From contig OX638368.1 of assembly GCA_951812925.1 (NCBI GenBank), positions 112,305,309-112,369,308 of the forward strand: 64,000 nt of DNA, written 5' to 3'. The notes beneath the pieces were generated by a model. That model had not been told where the DNA came from. It made no database searches and saw only the letters and a list, made by a program, of their open reading frames with translations. The position numbers and the translations under genes are program-made. The DNA comes from Calliopum simillimum. Taxonomy: Eukaryota > Arthropoda > Insecta > Diptera > Lauxaniidae. Positions 34,980 through 45,870 of the stretch are shown here, piece by piece (position 1 is the stretch's first letter; each line of letters opens with the position of its first letter).

Positions 34980-35042
34980 CAGGATTTGAACCTGGGAATC
35001 CCAAGTGTTCTGCGATAGGCACGTTAACGAGTTCAGCCAAAG
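34980..35042 (-). other. tRNA-like sequence, arm 2 (inverted partner)
   Basis: On the minus strand, TTGGCTGAACTCGTTAACG (A-box-like) is followed by CAGAACA and by a B box GGTTCAAATCC (34982-34992) in a CAGG/CCTG T-stem. Its word order matches arm 1 (TGGCTGA, CGTTAA, CAGAACA, GGTTC). The two are therefore diverged inverted duplicates. Confidence 0.5.
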
Positions 35043-35500
35043 CTATCATTATTGAGTAGCTGGCTGAAAATTTATTATATCATATTTATTCTGTCATTCA
35101 ATTTTATATGATAAAAAAAAAAATGAAAAAAAAAAAAATTGTATTTTGACGTCAATAGAAATAATAAATTGTACAGCCCATGTTCAGCCCAATTCAATAG
35201 TAAAATTCAATTGTACAGCCCATGTACGGCCCATGTACAGCCCACGTACAGCCCATGTACAGCCCATTTCAAAAATACAAAATAAATTGTACGGACACAA
35301 ATTTTTTTTTGTGCATTTGTACAGCCCTTGTACGGCCGCATGTACAGCCTTTTGGGCTTTTTTAGTTTTGTACAGCCCTTGTTCAGCCGTGTGTACAGCC
35401 TTTTGGGCTTTTTTAATTTTGTACAGACCTCGTACGGCCTTAAAAAAGCTAAAAAGCCCACGTTCAGCCCATGTTCAGCCCTTTATCATTTTTACTCGGG

Positions 35501-36973
35501 TTTGTAAAAGAAAATACTATCGAACCTCTATATTGAAAACTTGCAATAATTTATACTTTTGCGTTAATTGTGATTAACTTAAAATCAAATTATTTCATAA
35601 AATCAGTTTGCACTAATTTATACCACGTCATACCACCAAGATTTTTCGGATTTAAGAAGGTTGAAACCTTTTCTAACACATATAAAAAAAAGTGAGGTGC
35701 CTTTTATGCCCTTTTTGTTTGACGCGGTTTTTTCTGAAGCAACCAGAGGAAAATTTAACTCATATTGCTGGCCGTATATGATGCTCGCCCGAAATGATAA
35801 AATTTTTATATTATTATACAGATAAAGGAATCGATTAATCTTAAACCCATTCTTATGTAGATAAATTTAACGCTGCACACAACTCTATCAAAGTTAAAGT
35901 TTTGAAATACAATAAATTTTTTAATTAGATATAAAAATTGTCCAAGTATTTTTTTTTTGCCATTTCGAATCCGCCATTTTGTTTTTTAAAATCTAATATC
36001 AGATTCGGAATCAGTGACCTCAAAAACCAACGAGTAAATTTTTTTATTAGATTTGGTTGAATATTTATGCAAATCGTCCGCCATTTTGAATCCGCCATTT
36101 CTTTTTTAAAAATTTAACATCAAGTTCGTAATCAGCGACCTCAAAGACCCCCAGGTGAAAAATTTCGTCTCGAAACTTTAATAATTTCGACTTTTGGCCA
36201 GCTTTCAGGGATTTTGAACCAGTGTGAGCGGGTAGAAAGATTAAAATTTAGGTAATGTGATAACATTTTACGTAGCAAATTTAAAAAATATTTATGTTCT
36301 TACTGGGTTAACATTTATTCCAATGTTTTCTCTTAGTGGTTGCCGCATAGGTTTAGTGAATAAAGTGAATTATAACGTTTTGGAAAAGCTGTGTCCTCTT
36401 TGGAAATATAAATATTATGATGGACGCCGATGGCTACACCCCGGCTTACGCAGAAAAGTTTCGTAACAACTCTAGTAAAATTTCCTAGAAAAAAAATTGG
36501 TACTACGAGCAATATATTTTCTGTGTGTAGATATGGTAGGACCTCATCTTACTCTTATTTTTGATATTAACTCAAACTTTTACAACAAGTTTTATTATGG
36601 GACTTATTTTTATAGCAAAAATCTTTGTCTTTGCAATTAATAACTTGGCTATTATTAAAATTATACTTCAGCCTTTGTACTACCACATAGCATGATACTC
36701 ATGTTTCGGATTTAGATGGACAGCAGAAGTAGCAAAAATTTATTGCAGATTTTATGTTTACTACTTGCAATAAAACTGTTCTTTTAAAAGGCATTGCTGT
36801 AATTCCAAAAAATTTATTCTACAAATGAATTTTTAGAATACTATAATATTCTGCTGAACTAATGGCAATGACAAAAGTACCTAAGAAGATTGACAGCTCG
36901 TTAAAGGCTTTTCGTATTTTCGGTTTGAAATCGATGAAATGATAAGGTGTTTCCGCAACATTAATTTGGGTTA
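35501..36973. other. Noncoding sequence with a ~120-bp direct duplication
   Basis: The segment from 35959 (GCCATTTCGAATCCGCCATT) is repeated from 36080 (GCCATTTTGAATCCGCCATT). Both run on to a GTGACCTCAAA or GCGACCTCAAA word. The rest is unique AT-rich sequence with no gene. Confidence 0.6.
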
Positions 36974-37528
36974 CCGGACATAATCCCCTAAATATATGCT
37001 AAAACCTAATTTTTACATATATTTCCGAATGGAGGAATATACTTTTGCTGGGTTGCCTCTCAAAATGTGGCCGCAAGTATTATCAAATTGCGATAACTTA
37101 TGAACCGTGAGTCTCACGGGGAAAAGTGTCAAAATCTGTTTTATGAAGAGTCATATGCTCTACATGTAATTTTCATTATATACTAAAAAAAATTTACCGT
37201 TTAAGAATTATTTATTAAAAACCGATTTTTTTTACGCAATAAACAATAAACGTAAAAAAATCGGTTTTTAATAAATAACTCCTAAACGATAAATTTTTTT
37301 TTGCATATAATAAAAATTACTTGTAGAGCATCTCTACTTGTAGACTCTCCATAAAAAAGATCTGGGCACTTTTTTTCGTGCGACTCACGGTTCATAATTC
37401 GCAATTTGATAATACTTGCGGCCACATTTTGATAGGCAACCCGCCAAAAATATGTTCCCCCATTCATAAATAAATGTAAAAAATAGATTTTAACTAAAAA
37501 CTCGATCAATACATTTTTTTATTGCCGG
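36974..37528. mobile_element. Foldback MITE with CCGG termini, copy 2
   Basis: Collinear with 3637-4197: the arms carry GGTTGCCTCTCAAAATGTGG and its complement, GAACCGTGAGTC words, and a central inverted AAACCGATTTTTTTTACG segment. CCGG lies at both ends (36974 and 37528). About 555 bp, noncoding. Confidence 0.8.
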
Positions 37529-37544
37529 AAATCGTACTATAAGT

Positions 37545-37675
37545 ATTAATTTAAAACTTTTTGAAATAAATTTCAAACTGTTTTGTAAAGAATTTAGAAT
37601 TCAATGCCAAAATAGTTATAATAAATACCTAAGGGAATCAAAAGTCACAAAAGTAAACTTTAATTTTTTATTGTG
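37545..37675. mobile_element. AT-rich MITE family, copy 2 (partial)
   Basis: It shares TTGAAATAAATTTCAAACTG, GAATTCAATGCCAAAATAGT and GGGAATCAAAAGT with 23336-23530. One terminus is missing or diverged. Confidence 0.5.
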
Positions 37676-37684
37676 TATAGAACT

Positions 37685-38275
37685 TAAGACCTTTGTTTTT
37701 GTTGTTGTAGCAACTCAAACCATAGGGCTGTAAATTGAAAAACAAGATTAATCTTTTCGCCTTCTAGTTATCTGGGATGCGGGAAATAGAAAACAGGTCA
37801 GGTCTAGTCCGGCAGGCCCAGAAATTCGGCTACCTCTACTGGGCGGGACCATAGGTCAATCGTAGAAAGATTGGTGGGACGAGACGGACAGTTGAAAAGG
37901 TGGGAACTGTCGTGCGGACTTCCACTACATGATGGGCACCGATCCGGGCTCTGTAGCTCATCAAGATAAGAGAATATCCTGAGCGGAGTTGAGCCAGTAT
38001 GCACCTTGCCTCCCTCGAAAGAGATTTTTCACTAGAATTGATATGTAGAGTACGGCTATTGAGCACTTTATTAAGTGCAAGTGATTCAATAGCCGTACTA
38101 TCAAGATGCATATGCAGATCATTCAGGGCCTCGCGGACAGGCCCGGGATCCCAAGAGTTAGGCAGGAAGTCTGCTATGGCTCCCTGTAGCACCTAAAATC
38201 CACCCTTATACACCTATGCGGTGATGGCACGCTGACCACCCTATTATTGGGGTGTTTTTAGACGCTGATCTAACC
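37685..38275 (-). mobile_element. LOA-like LINE, 3' end only
   Basis: A minus-strand remnant of the terminal ORF2 coding region plus a short 3'UTR. It ends in GCTACAACAACAAAAACAAA (minus strand), a CAA-type tail instead of a long poly(A). A sister fragment with the same SRPVEVAxFLG ending and CAACAACAA tail lies at 54775-55412. Five-prime truncation fits LINE insertion. Confidence 0.65.
37804..38265 (-). pseudogene. LINE ORF2 C-terminus (RNase H to CCHC-like tail)
   Basis: Upstream part (37836-38192): HLDSTAIESLALN, LSREARCILAQLRSGYS and a SYRARIG segment. Then, in another frame (37804-38004): RCPSCSGSPHDSSHLFNCPS and DLWSRPVEVAEFLGLP. In LOA/Jockey-type LINEs these lie in one reading frame, so a frameshift near 37950-38000 breaks it. 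More minus-strand sequence to about 38265 reads as diverged coding with stops. The clade name is tentative. Confidence 0.7.
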
Positions 38276-40053
38276 TCCCTATGAGCAGCTGTGGCACTTT
38301 TGTTTTTGTCGTTTATTGTTCTAGTTAGAATTATTTTTCGATAAAATTTTTAGCAATGTCAAACAGTAATAATTGAGGGGTATCCAAGGCAAAAACTGTA
38401 GAGCTCACTGGCATTTTATGCTGTGCCAAGTTTTTACTTTTCTATTCAATATTTTTTACAGCTTGGTCTGTACATTTTGTATGTTAAGCCGCATATTTTA
38501 TTTTCGTACTATTACTTTTTAATGAAAAATTAGTAAAATAATTGAATAACTGGAACAAACCGATTATTATCACATTGTTCTGTTTGAAAATCATTTTTTG
38601 CAGATCATTTTTTTGAGTGAATCTACATTTACTTCAACATAATTAAAGCATTCCCAATTACAAAAAAAAAAAAAAAAAGAATACATTATCAACATCAATG
38701 CCTCTATAAAACTTATGTAGTATTCAGTCGCCAATCAATTGAGAGAATCCTATAAAAACTATTAAGTGCCAGCATCGTTGGTAGTTTTTGTACGTACGTC
38801 TGATGGAGGCGCCATAAAAGGGCAGCTGCTCAGCACTGCTGAGAGCTCCCTTAATTTTCGCACTTTTTTATTTGTTTGCATTTTTAGCGCTTTTTTCCAG
38901 CTGTAAAGGATTTAAACATTAAAATAAAAAAGATATCAAGGACACAAAGGTGCACCAATGGACGCCAACTTGGAGCAGAAGTAAAAGATGCGCGCTAGGT
39001 ATGTGTTGCGGCGTCTGGAAATACCATGATGATATATCAGATAGGAAACCAAAGACTTCTTTTACTACCAACTAGCCAAAGCGTAGACGTAAATGCGCAC
39101 ACATTTCAAAGGAAAACATTTCAGCATCATCTCTCAGCGCAAGTGGAAATCTATAAAACGCAATTTACTGGTGGCTGTCTGACTTTTTTTTTTGTCTGGT
39201 GTTGGCCTACCCGCATACAAGGGCGTATATGTCAAAAGCCATTAAAATGCCTGTCACCAAACGTTAATCCACACGCACTCACTGGCACACAAAGTGACTA
39301 TTTTTAGCTGAAGCAAAAAAGGTTGAATTTTTTTCTCCACTCATTTCATCATCATCATGTAGGTATTATGAGCTGTTTCTGCTTGACCACTTGCTGTTGT
39401 TGGTGAGTTTTGTGGTTTTTCCTTGAAATGAAAGTGATATTTTTATAAATGCTGAAAAAAGCACAGATACATATCACACACACAGAACGAAAAAAACTAC
39501 AGTAAATTTCTTAAGTTAAAAAATTTTGTATGAAATTCTAAAAGCTTTGTTATATTACCTAAGTTCTTTGTGATTTTATACGTTAGTAGATTTTAGGCAG
39601 ATTGCAGAAAAAAACTTTGGTCTTTGCCGTCTTGAAGCCATAGCGTCAACCCCGAAAACGAATACAGAAAAATATGTCATTCGTTGAATATTTAGCGCAC
39701 GCTGCAGGTGGCGAATTTTTTAAAAGTTTAAACTAAAGTTAAAGCAGATTCCTAAATCTAACTAACACTAAACTTAAATAAAGGTGAATTCCTAAAACTA
39801 ACTTAACTGTTGTATCGACAGACTTGGCCTTCGTCCGTAAAAGACTAATAAGATTGCTACATCTCCCGTAAAAGGGTTTCACCATCGCCATCTTGCAACG
39901 AAGCAGCTACATTGCAGCTTACAGTGGTCAACCAAGGTATTGTTTCATTTGTAATTTTTAATTATTTTGAGACTCAAAATACAAATTTGGTCCACAACCA
40001 AACAATAATTTAGTTGCAGAGTATAGCAGTCAGAACCGACGGCAAATGAGTGA
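38276..40053. other. Unique noncoding sequence
   Basis: I see no supported gene. A-rich and T-rich runs are scattered. The phrase GATTCCTAAATCTAACTAAC recurs loosely at 39750-39805. Confidence 0.45.
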
Positions 40054-41334
40054 TTACGCTGTTCGACAATTTCGTAATTTTTTTAAAAACACATTAGAAA
40101 ATCCAAAAAATTCTTAAAGTAGACGTTACAAAAAAAAAAAAACCGTTTCTCGTGGTTTTACCCCAGCACGTCACATTTTTTTTTAATCGATTTTTGAAGT
40201 TTTTTAGCCACTGTACATAAAAAAACCAAAAATACCGCATTCTTGTGTTAAATCGATGAATTTAACTATATGATCCTTACATCTGAGGTGTATCATGTGT
40301 CCAGCAAACTTATGCAGGATATTGCGGGGAATATTTTTGTATAAAATTTTAACCCTGTTTAACCCCACATGTGGGTCATTTTTGCCTTTTTCTTAAAAAG
40401 GTACAAAAATGACACCCGAAACCGAGAAATATTGAGTCAGTATGTACTGCAGAAATATTCGCAATAAAATTTCACTACTAAATTTTAAACACGTAAAGGT
40501 CGAAATTTGAGCCCGAAACCAAAAAAATCGTTAAAATCAATTAGGACTTTTCACATTGCTTATTAATTACATCCCTGACGCGCTTACCTTAAGTTTTAAG
40601 AATTTTTCGTTTTGGTAACTCAAGGTGAAATTTTTTTAGGATATTTTTGCAAATTTTTTTAACCCATTATGGCTCAGTTTTAGAAAAAGGGGTCAAAAAA
40701 ACCCATACAAACAGGATATAATGGGTTAATGTATTCTAGGAAAATGATTCTTTTGTGTTTTCGTTATGATCTTTTGAGAACTAGTTTTGTCCAAATTGTA
40801 GTTTTAGAGTTTTACAGTGGGGTGAAATTTAGAAAATATTTATTGTTAGAACTGCTTACTGATTTTAACGATTTTTTTGCTTTCGGGATAAAATTTTGCT
40901 TTTTTATTGTTCAGCAACTAGTAGTGAAATTGTATAGAAAATATTCCTGTAGTACATACTGACTCAATATTCCCCGGTTTTAGGTGTCATTTTTGTACCT
41001 TTTTAAGAAAAGGGCAAAAATAACCCACATGTGGGGGTTGTACAGGGTCAAAATTTTCTACAAAAATACTCCCCGTAATATCCTGCATAAGTTTGCTGAA
41101 CGCATGATACACCTCAAATGTAAGGATCATATAGTAAGTTTCATCGAGTTAACACAATAATGCGGAATTTTTGTTTTTCTCATGTACAGTGGATAAAAAA
41201 ACTTCAAAGATCGATTAAAAAAAATGTGAAGTGCTGGGGAAAAACCACGAGACACCGGTATTTTTTTTTAACGTCTACTTTAAAAATTTTTTGGTTTTTT
41301 TTTTTTTTTTTTTTTTGTGTCGAACGGTGTTATA
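40054..41334. mobile_element. Large palindromic foldback element, 1.28 kb
   Basis: The two ~600-bp arms are reverse complements of one another. Landmarks in order on the left arm are CGCTGTTCGACAA, AAAGTAGACGTTAC, ATCGATTTTTGAAGTT, TATATGATCCTTACATCTGA, CCCACATGTGGG and GAGTCAGTATGTACTGCAG. The same landmarks run inverted on the right arm, to GTCGAACGGTGTTATA. The centre is near 40690. Noncoding. A lone arm of the same family follows at 41678. Confidence 0.85.
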
Positions 41335-41677
41335 AGATTTAGGGAAGACTGCGGTGCATTAGTAAGACAGGATAATGGCGGTGATGATGTTCAATCAATG
41401 CAACATCAGAAATTAACGACAGAACTATTTCGCTTCATCTTTTGAGAAAAAGTCAAATGCAGGCATGTTCTGAAATCCCATTTACTTCGAAATCGTAATA
41501 AAAACAATATTCAAGAGCTCTGCATTGTGACAAATAAGATGGAAATTTGCTAATGGTTCCTATTCGATTTACCAAAACATAAACCTGATTTGGTGTTAAC
41601 TAGCGAAATGCGGAACTCTTGAAAATTACTTTCATTCCGAGCGCAAATTTGATCGGATTTTAGATAATGCCTGATGA
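41335..41677. other. Spacer between palindrome and lone arm
   Basis: Unique sequence, no gene seen. Confidence 0.4.
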
Positions 41678-42165
41678 TAACACTGTCCGACAATTTCAAT
41701 CTTTCTGCAAAACACATAAGAAAATTCAAAAAATTCTTAAAGTAGACATTAAAAGAAAATATCCGTGTCTCGTCATTTTTCTCCAGCACATCAGATTTCT
41801 TTTAATCGATTTTTGAAGTATATGAAAAAAACAAAAATAACGCGTTCTTGTGACAAATCGATGAATTTAACTATGTATATGATCCTTACATCTGAGGTAT
41901 ATCGTGTGTGCAGTAAGCTTATGAAGAATATTGCAATTATGTAATATTTTTGTTGAAAATTTTAACCTCTACACCCCCACATATGCGAAATTTTTTCCAT
42001 TTTCTTAAAAGGTAAAAAACTGACACCTAGAACAGGAGAATATTGAGGCAGTATGTATTACAGAAAGATTTGCTACAAAATTTCACTGCTAGGCCTAGGT
42101 GCTGAACACTAAAAAGTCAAAATTTCATCCCGAAAGCAAAGAAAAATCGTTAATTCAATTTTTCA
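41678..42165. mobile_element. Single arm of the 40-kb palindrome family
   Basis: It repeats the left-arm landmarks in order and orientation: AACACTGTCCGACAATTTC, AAAGTAGACATTA, ATCGATTTTTGAAGTA, TATATGATCCTTACATCTGA, CCCCCACAT, and GAGGCAGTATGTATTACAG. It stops near the palindrome-centre equivalent. More diverged than the two arms of 40054-41334 are from each other. Confidence 0.75.
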
Positions 42166-42667
42166 ATGGTTATTTCATTTAATTTGAAATAAGTTAAATT
42201 AAACCATAGCCATGCTTAGTAGTTGTTTCTCTTATCCTAATTGTCATGATTTTCTAAGTTGACAAATGCATCGAATTTTCGATACTTGCAAATAATGACT
42301 AAAGTTCATAAATTTAGTATAATTTTCATATGTATGTAGTCAACAGAAACCATTTTAAGTTTTCTTTGTAATATTACCAAAAAACTTCACTTGAGCATGT
42401 ATGCCTAAGTCTTAAGCAAATTATACTTGATTTTTATGTGAATTTTTACAAGTTTTTCGTTCTGTGCAGAGGATTTGAACTTAACGATGACTTTATTGTT
42501 GCCTTCATGTTGCATTTGTTGTGTCTACGTTAAGTCAAATTAAGAGCGCATTAAATCTGAAAAGTAGGTAAATGATGCTCGCATTCGACGGAAATGATTT
42601 AAATAGTTTAGTGCTATGTAATACACAATCTTTTGAATATCTATCTACTTACACTAGGCAACAACCA
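42166..42667. other. Unique AT-rich spacer
   Basis: No coding, RNA or repeat signal seen. Confidence 0.4.
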
Positions 42668-43425
42668 AAATATAACATTTTGCGGACCATATTTTCTAAA
42701 CTAATTTGAGGTCGCTGAGTCCGAAATATAAAAAATATATTATTTTATTTTTTTAAAAAGGTTTTTGACCAGTATTTTTCACAATTGCACTAAAGGAGTT
42801 GCCATTAAACCGTGATCCAGTTCAGTACACCGTGTTTTTTATGTTACATGTTTTTGAATGTTTTTCCATGTTTTTAGTGTTTTATTTATTAAAAAAATAT
42901 TTATTAACGTAAAACCAATGCAGTAGATAATTGTTATTTAATATATGCCCCTGAAGAAGTCGCCAAATAAGTGACGAAACGTTGGGAACAAATTGACTAA
43001 TGGTTTTTTAGTGCAATTGTAAAAAATAAAATATTATGTTAAAAAAAATTGACCCAAAAAAATTCAAAGGTATAAAAAATATATGTTTGTATTAGCTACT
43101 GGCAAAAAACCGTGTTTAATTTGGCTTAAACACGAAAAAGTCTAAAAAGCTACTATACAAATGAAATTTTCGTTGCTATAACTCAGCCAATTTGAATCGG
43201 ATCTTAGATATTGGTACACTTGTTGGAAGTACAGGAATTTTTTTCCATAATAATGTAAGAACAAATTCGATCAAAATGAGGTTTCTCCAAATATGTTCGA
43301 AAAAATGTAACTATAACCTACAAAATCGAAAAGGTCAATTATCTCCAGAACGGCACTTAGGAATCCGACTCAGCGACCTCAAATTAGTTTAGAAAAAATG
43401 GTTTGCAAAATGTTACACACACATA
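42668..43425. mobile_element. Palindromic block enclosing Penelope-like remnant
   Basis: The outer arms match as reverse complements: AACATTTTGCGGACC and AAACTAATTTGAGGTCGCTG on the left, CAGCGACCTCAAATTAGTTT and GGTTTGCAAAATGTT on the right. An inner inverted pair, TTTTTCACAATTGCACTAAA (42775-42794) and TTTAGTGCAATTGTAAAAAA (43008-43027, one mismatch), brackets the hammerhead motif. No ORF of reverse transcriptase or GIY-YIG type is left. Confidence 0.6.
42945..42990 (+). ncRNA. Hammerhead ribozyme motif (Penelope-type)
   Basis: CTGAAGA at 42951-42957 is the CUGANGA core. Stem II is GTCGC (42959-42963) with GTGAC (42971-42975), five pairs including one G-U, closed by the 7-nt loop CAAATAA. 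GAAA follows directly (42976-42979). Then CGTT could give a minimal stem III (ACGT) with U at the cleavage site. CCC just before CTGA can pair with GGG (42984-42986) as the start of stem I. Established knowledge: Penelope-like retroelements carry minimal hammerheads with very short stem III. Activity is untested and stem I is short. Confidence 0.65.
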
Positions 43426-43455
43426 TTAATTATTTGTAATGTAGTGTGTCTGTTA

Positions 43456-43998
43456 AATAAGAGCGTGGTCACGATTACTCGCGATCGGTAAAGTATAATG
43501 CTGTAATTTTTTTTTCTCACACAGAGGGCAGTATTGTCCTTCATGCTTCGTGAAAGTGAATCAGCTGACCACTCTTTTCAATGCGTTCTCAGCATTTTTT
43601 CAAAATGAGTACCGCGTACGCGTCGCGCTTTGAAGCCGTTTTTTTGTGTTTGCACCCCAAAGGTCGTGACTTTGGATTGGCCGTCTCAGTCGCCCGATGC
43701 CAATCCAATTGAAAACGTTTGGGCGCAAATGAAGATGAAGCTTCAGAAAAACCGACCCTGCAACTTGAAACAGCTGGTTCGACGCATTCACAAAATTTGG
43801 AGGTCGTTTTCAGAAGAGTATGCGCAAAATCTTGTTCAAAGTATGTCGCGAAGATGTCAAGCTATAATTGATGCTGGGGGTGATTGGACCTGCTATTAAT
43901 GTATTTGCATTGAAGTTTTCGATCAAATAAATCAATATTAAAAAGAATTTTCGCAATGGGTATTTTCATTTTCTCACAACAATGACCACGCTCTTATT
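43456..43998 (+). mobile_element. Internally deleted Tc1-like transposon
   Basis: 543 bp bounded by a perfect 16-bp inverted repeat, AATAAGAGCGTGGTCA (43456-43471 and 43983-43998), with TA on both sides (43454-43455 and 43999-44000). It holds both ends of a transposase gene but lacks the middle, so it could move only with a helper. Confidence 0.9.
43604..43899 (+). pseudogene. Tc1-like transposase, N-terminus joined to C-terminus
   Basis: The start at 43604 reads MSTAYASRFEAVFLCLHPKG, a plausible transposase N-terminus. About 65 bases on, the frame changes and the C-terminal region begins: TLDWPSQSPDANPIENVWAQ contains the Asn-Pro-Ile-Glu of the third catalytic position (Glu). It continues with SMSRRCQAIIDAGGDW to a stop at 43899. 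The helix-turn-helix and the two catalytic Asp positions are missing, so about two thirds of the gene has been lost between 43660 and 43675. Confidence 0.8.
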
Positions 43999-44587
43999 TA
44001 TAAGCAAACACTTAAAAATTAAATTTAGAGGTATAGGTTAAAAAACTGTATAATGAGCAGTTAGTAGTGTGTTAAAAAGTTATTTCTGAATAATTGCACT
44101 AGATTGCCACTATAAAATTCTTTTGTAAAATGATTTACTGACTTCAAAAAAAAACTTTTTTTTTATGTATACGTTTTCGAGAAATTCCACCTTTCATGTT
44201 TTTAAAGGAGGCAAAAAGATTACACTATTTAAGCACAGATATCTCATAAGCCAGTAAGGCAATTTTGACGCGCATGCCGTCAAAGTAAATGTAATAAAAT
44301 TTCACATAAGTGCAACGTACAACATTTTTTAATCAGTTTAGTAGTTTCTGCGAAGCAATATTTTTTATTACAAAAATTTGAATCCAATGCGGCGCAAGAT
44401 CGCATGAAAAACTACAGCTCTTTTCTAGATTTAGTGGATTGTTTTACAAAAAAACTTACTGAAGTTCAAGAGTTTTCCGGAACTAAAATTTTTAAAATTT
44501 TATTATATTCAAAATACCAACTTCGAAGTGCAACTCTATGTACTGAATATTAACCAAAGTACATAAAAATAAATTTTTAGAGGTAGG
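43999..44587. other. Unique AT-rich sequence
   Basis: No gene or repeat recognised. Confidence 0.4.
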
Positions 44588-44872
44588 TGGACATATCGTC
44601 GGGTTAAAACTACAACTAGACATCTACATTTTTCATGTTTTGAGAAAAAAGCATTTTAAGTTTTTTGAAATTCGTTTTTTGTATGGAATTTTGCAGTTTT
44701 CTGCTTTTTATTCTTTATATAAATTTAGTTAGGGACTATATTTCAAAAAACCGACTAGGCTTTGGCATACAGCTGTTTTTTCTTCATGTTACTGTATACT
44801 TAACTCAAAACATCAGTATATGTAGATGTCTAGTTATAGTTGTTAAAACCCGACGATATTTTAACACTTTGA
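44588..44872. repeat. Inverted repeat with ~45-bp arms
   Basis: ATATCGTCGGGTTAAAACTA then ACTAGACATCTACAT on the left is mirrored by ATGTAGATGTCTAGTTATAG and AAACCCGACGATAT on the right. The ~180-bp loop is noncoding. Probably a foldback MITE core. Confidence 0.7.
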
Positions 44873-44889
44873 ATTTTTCACGTCCAGCA

Positions 44890-45637
44890 AACTAAAACGA
44901 GGCACTGTGCGGCGTTTGGTGTAAAAAAAACTTTTCTGAAGATCATCACGGAAAGTCCTAATTCAGACCTATAGACATTGGAAAAACCGATAAGCATTTA
45001 AAAAATTACAATCAAATTGAGATGGCGCAGTTAAGGGGAATAAAATGGCACAAAACCTTTTTGTCGAACAAAACAAAAGTTAATTTAATTGATAGTGATG
45101 AAAAACTTGGAGAAGACGTGCAAGAAATACAGAATATAATCCTCGCTATATCACCAAAACCTTCAAACATAAAGGTGGCAATATAATGATGTGAAGATTT
45201 TATTTTTCTTAGGGTGGTGTTGGGCCTGTGTACTGCATCAGGGAAATAATGGGTTCAAATTTTTACGCTCGTATCTTGGAGAAAGTCATGTTTGCATATG
45301 CTGAATGGAATATGCCATAATAGTAAAATGGTAATTTTAGCCAAATAACGCCCCAAAACACATTTCGCGTCTAGAAAAAAAAATGGATTTTGGACAATAA
45401 TGTAGAATTAAAGACTTGGGCAGTGCAATCTTTGGACTTGAGCCCAATCAAAAATTTGTGGGAAATAGTTAAAGAGAAAATTAGATCAATAAAACTAAAA
45501 AAAACCAAGAGGAGTTGAGGGTAGAAGTTCAACAAGCTTGGTATGCTATTCCAAAAAGCACTTGTCAGGTCTTGGTGGACTCAATGCCGAAAAGATGTCA
45601 CGCAGTGATTAATAATAAGGGGGGTCAATCTTCGCTA
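44890..45637 (+). pseudogene. Tc1-like transposase, decayed
   Basis: Across several frames: AFGVKKTFLKIITESP (DNA-binding part), a NKTKVNLIDSDEK segment at the first-Asp region, KTFKHKGGNIM with a V-G-P-V-Y stretch typical of Tc1 cores, then SLDLSPIKNLWEIVKEKI where NPIENLW is expected. It ends with SMPKRCHAVINNKGG. The catalytic Glu of PIEN is Lys here (PIKN), and stops and frameshifts are frequent. TIRs were not found. Confidence 0.7.
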
Positions 45638-45870
45638 ATCGATTAAAATTTGGGTTGATATCTCCGATTTTTACGAAAATTAGTATAAAGTTAGTATTTG
45701 ACATAACTGTGTTAAAATAATTTTTCGAAATTCCGAAAAAATACAAGATGGCGGCCAACTTTTAGATACTCACATCTTTGAAAATTCATAGCACCTCGGA
45801 TTTTGATCCAATTTTAATGAAATTTTCAGAGTTAGTGCAGAAAAATATGAGCTTTTGAAAAAAAAAAAAA
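45638..45870. repeat. Dispersed repeat, inverted relative of 57990-58280
   Basis: Words such as GATATCTCCGATTTTTACGA, AAGATGGCGGCC, and TCATAGCACCTCGG occur inverted, with changes, at 58020-58260. The neighbouring GGCTTGGGTGCACCC (45929-45943) has an inverted counterpart near 57940. Noncoding. Confidence 0.6.

Larger units (their letters stand above)
34341..35500. mobile_element. Foldback element with 11-bp subterminal arrays
   Basis: It is bounded by the 12-bp inverted repeat CCCGAGTAAAAA (34341-34352) and TTTTTACTCGGG (35489-35500). Inside each end is an array of the 11-bp word TGGGCTGTACA (34372-34705), repeated in inverted orientation as GTACAGCCCA (35170-35480). The middle (34740-35150) is AT-rich and holds two tRNA-like sequences facing each other. 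There is no transposase. I found no matching TSD, so the boundaries rest on the TIR. Foldback/MULE-type non-autonomous transposon is the best reading. Confidence 0.8.

Noticed and set aside
35146..35577. 143-codon frame with CTAHVQP repeats
   Set aside because: It reads through the 11-bp GTACAGCCCA array of the foldback; the peptide repeat is a by-product.
38805..38840. CATAAAAG next to TCAGCA as a core promoter
   Set aside because: Spacing is about 17 bp, too short for a TATA-initiator pair.
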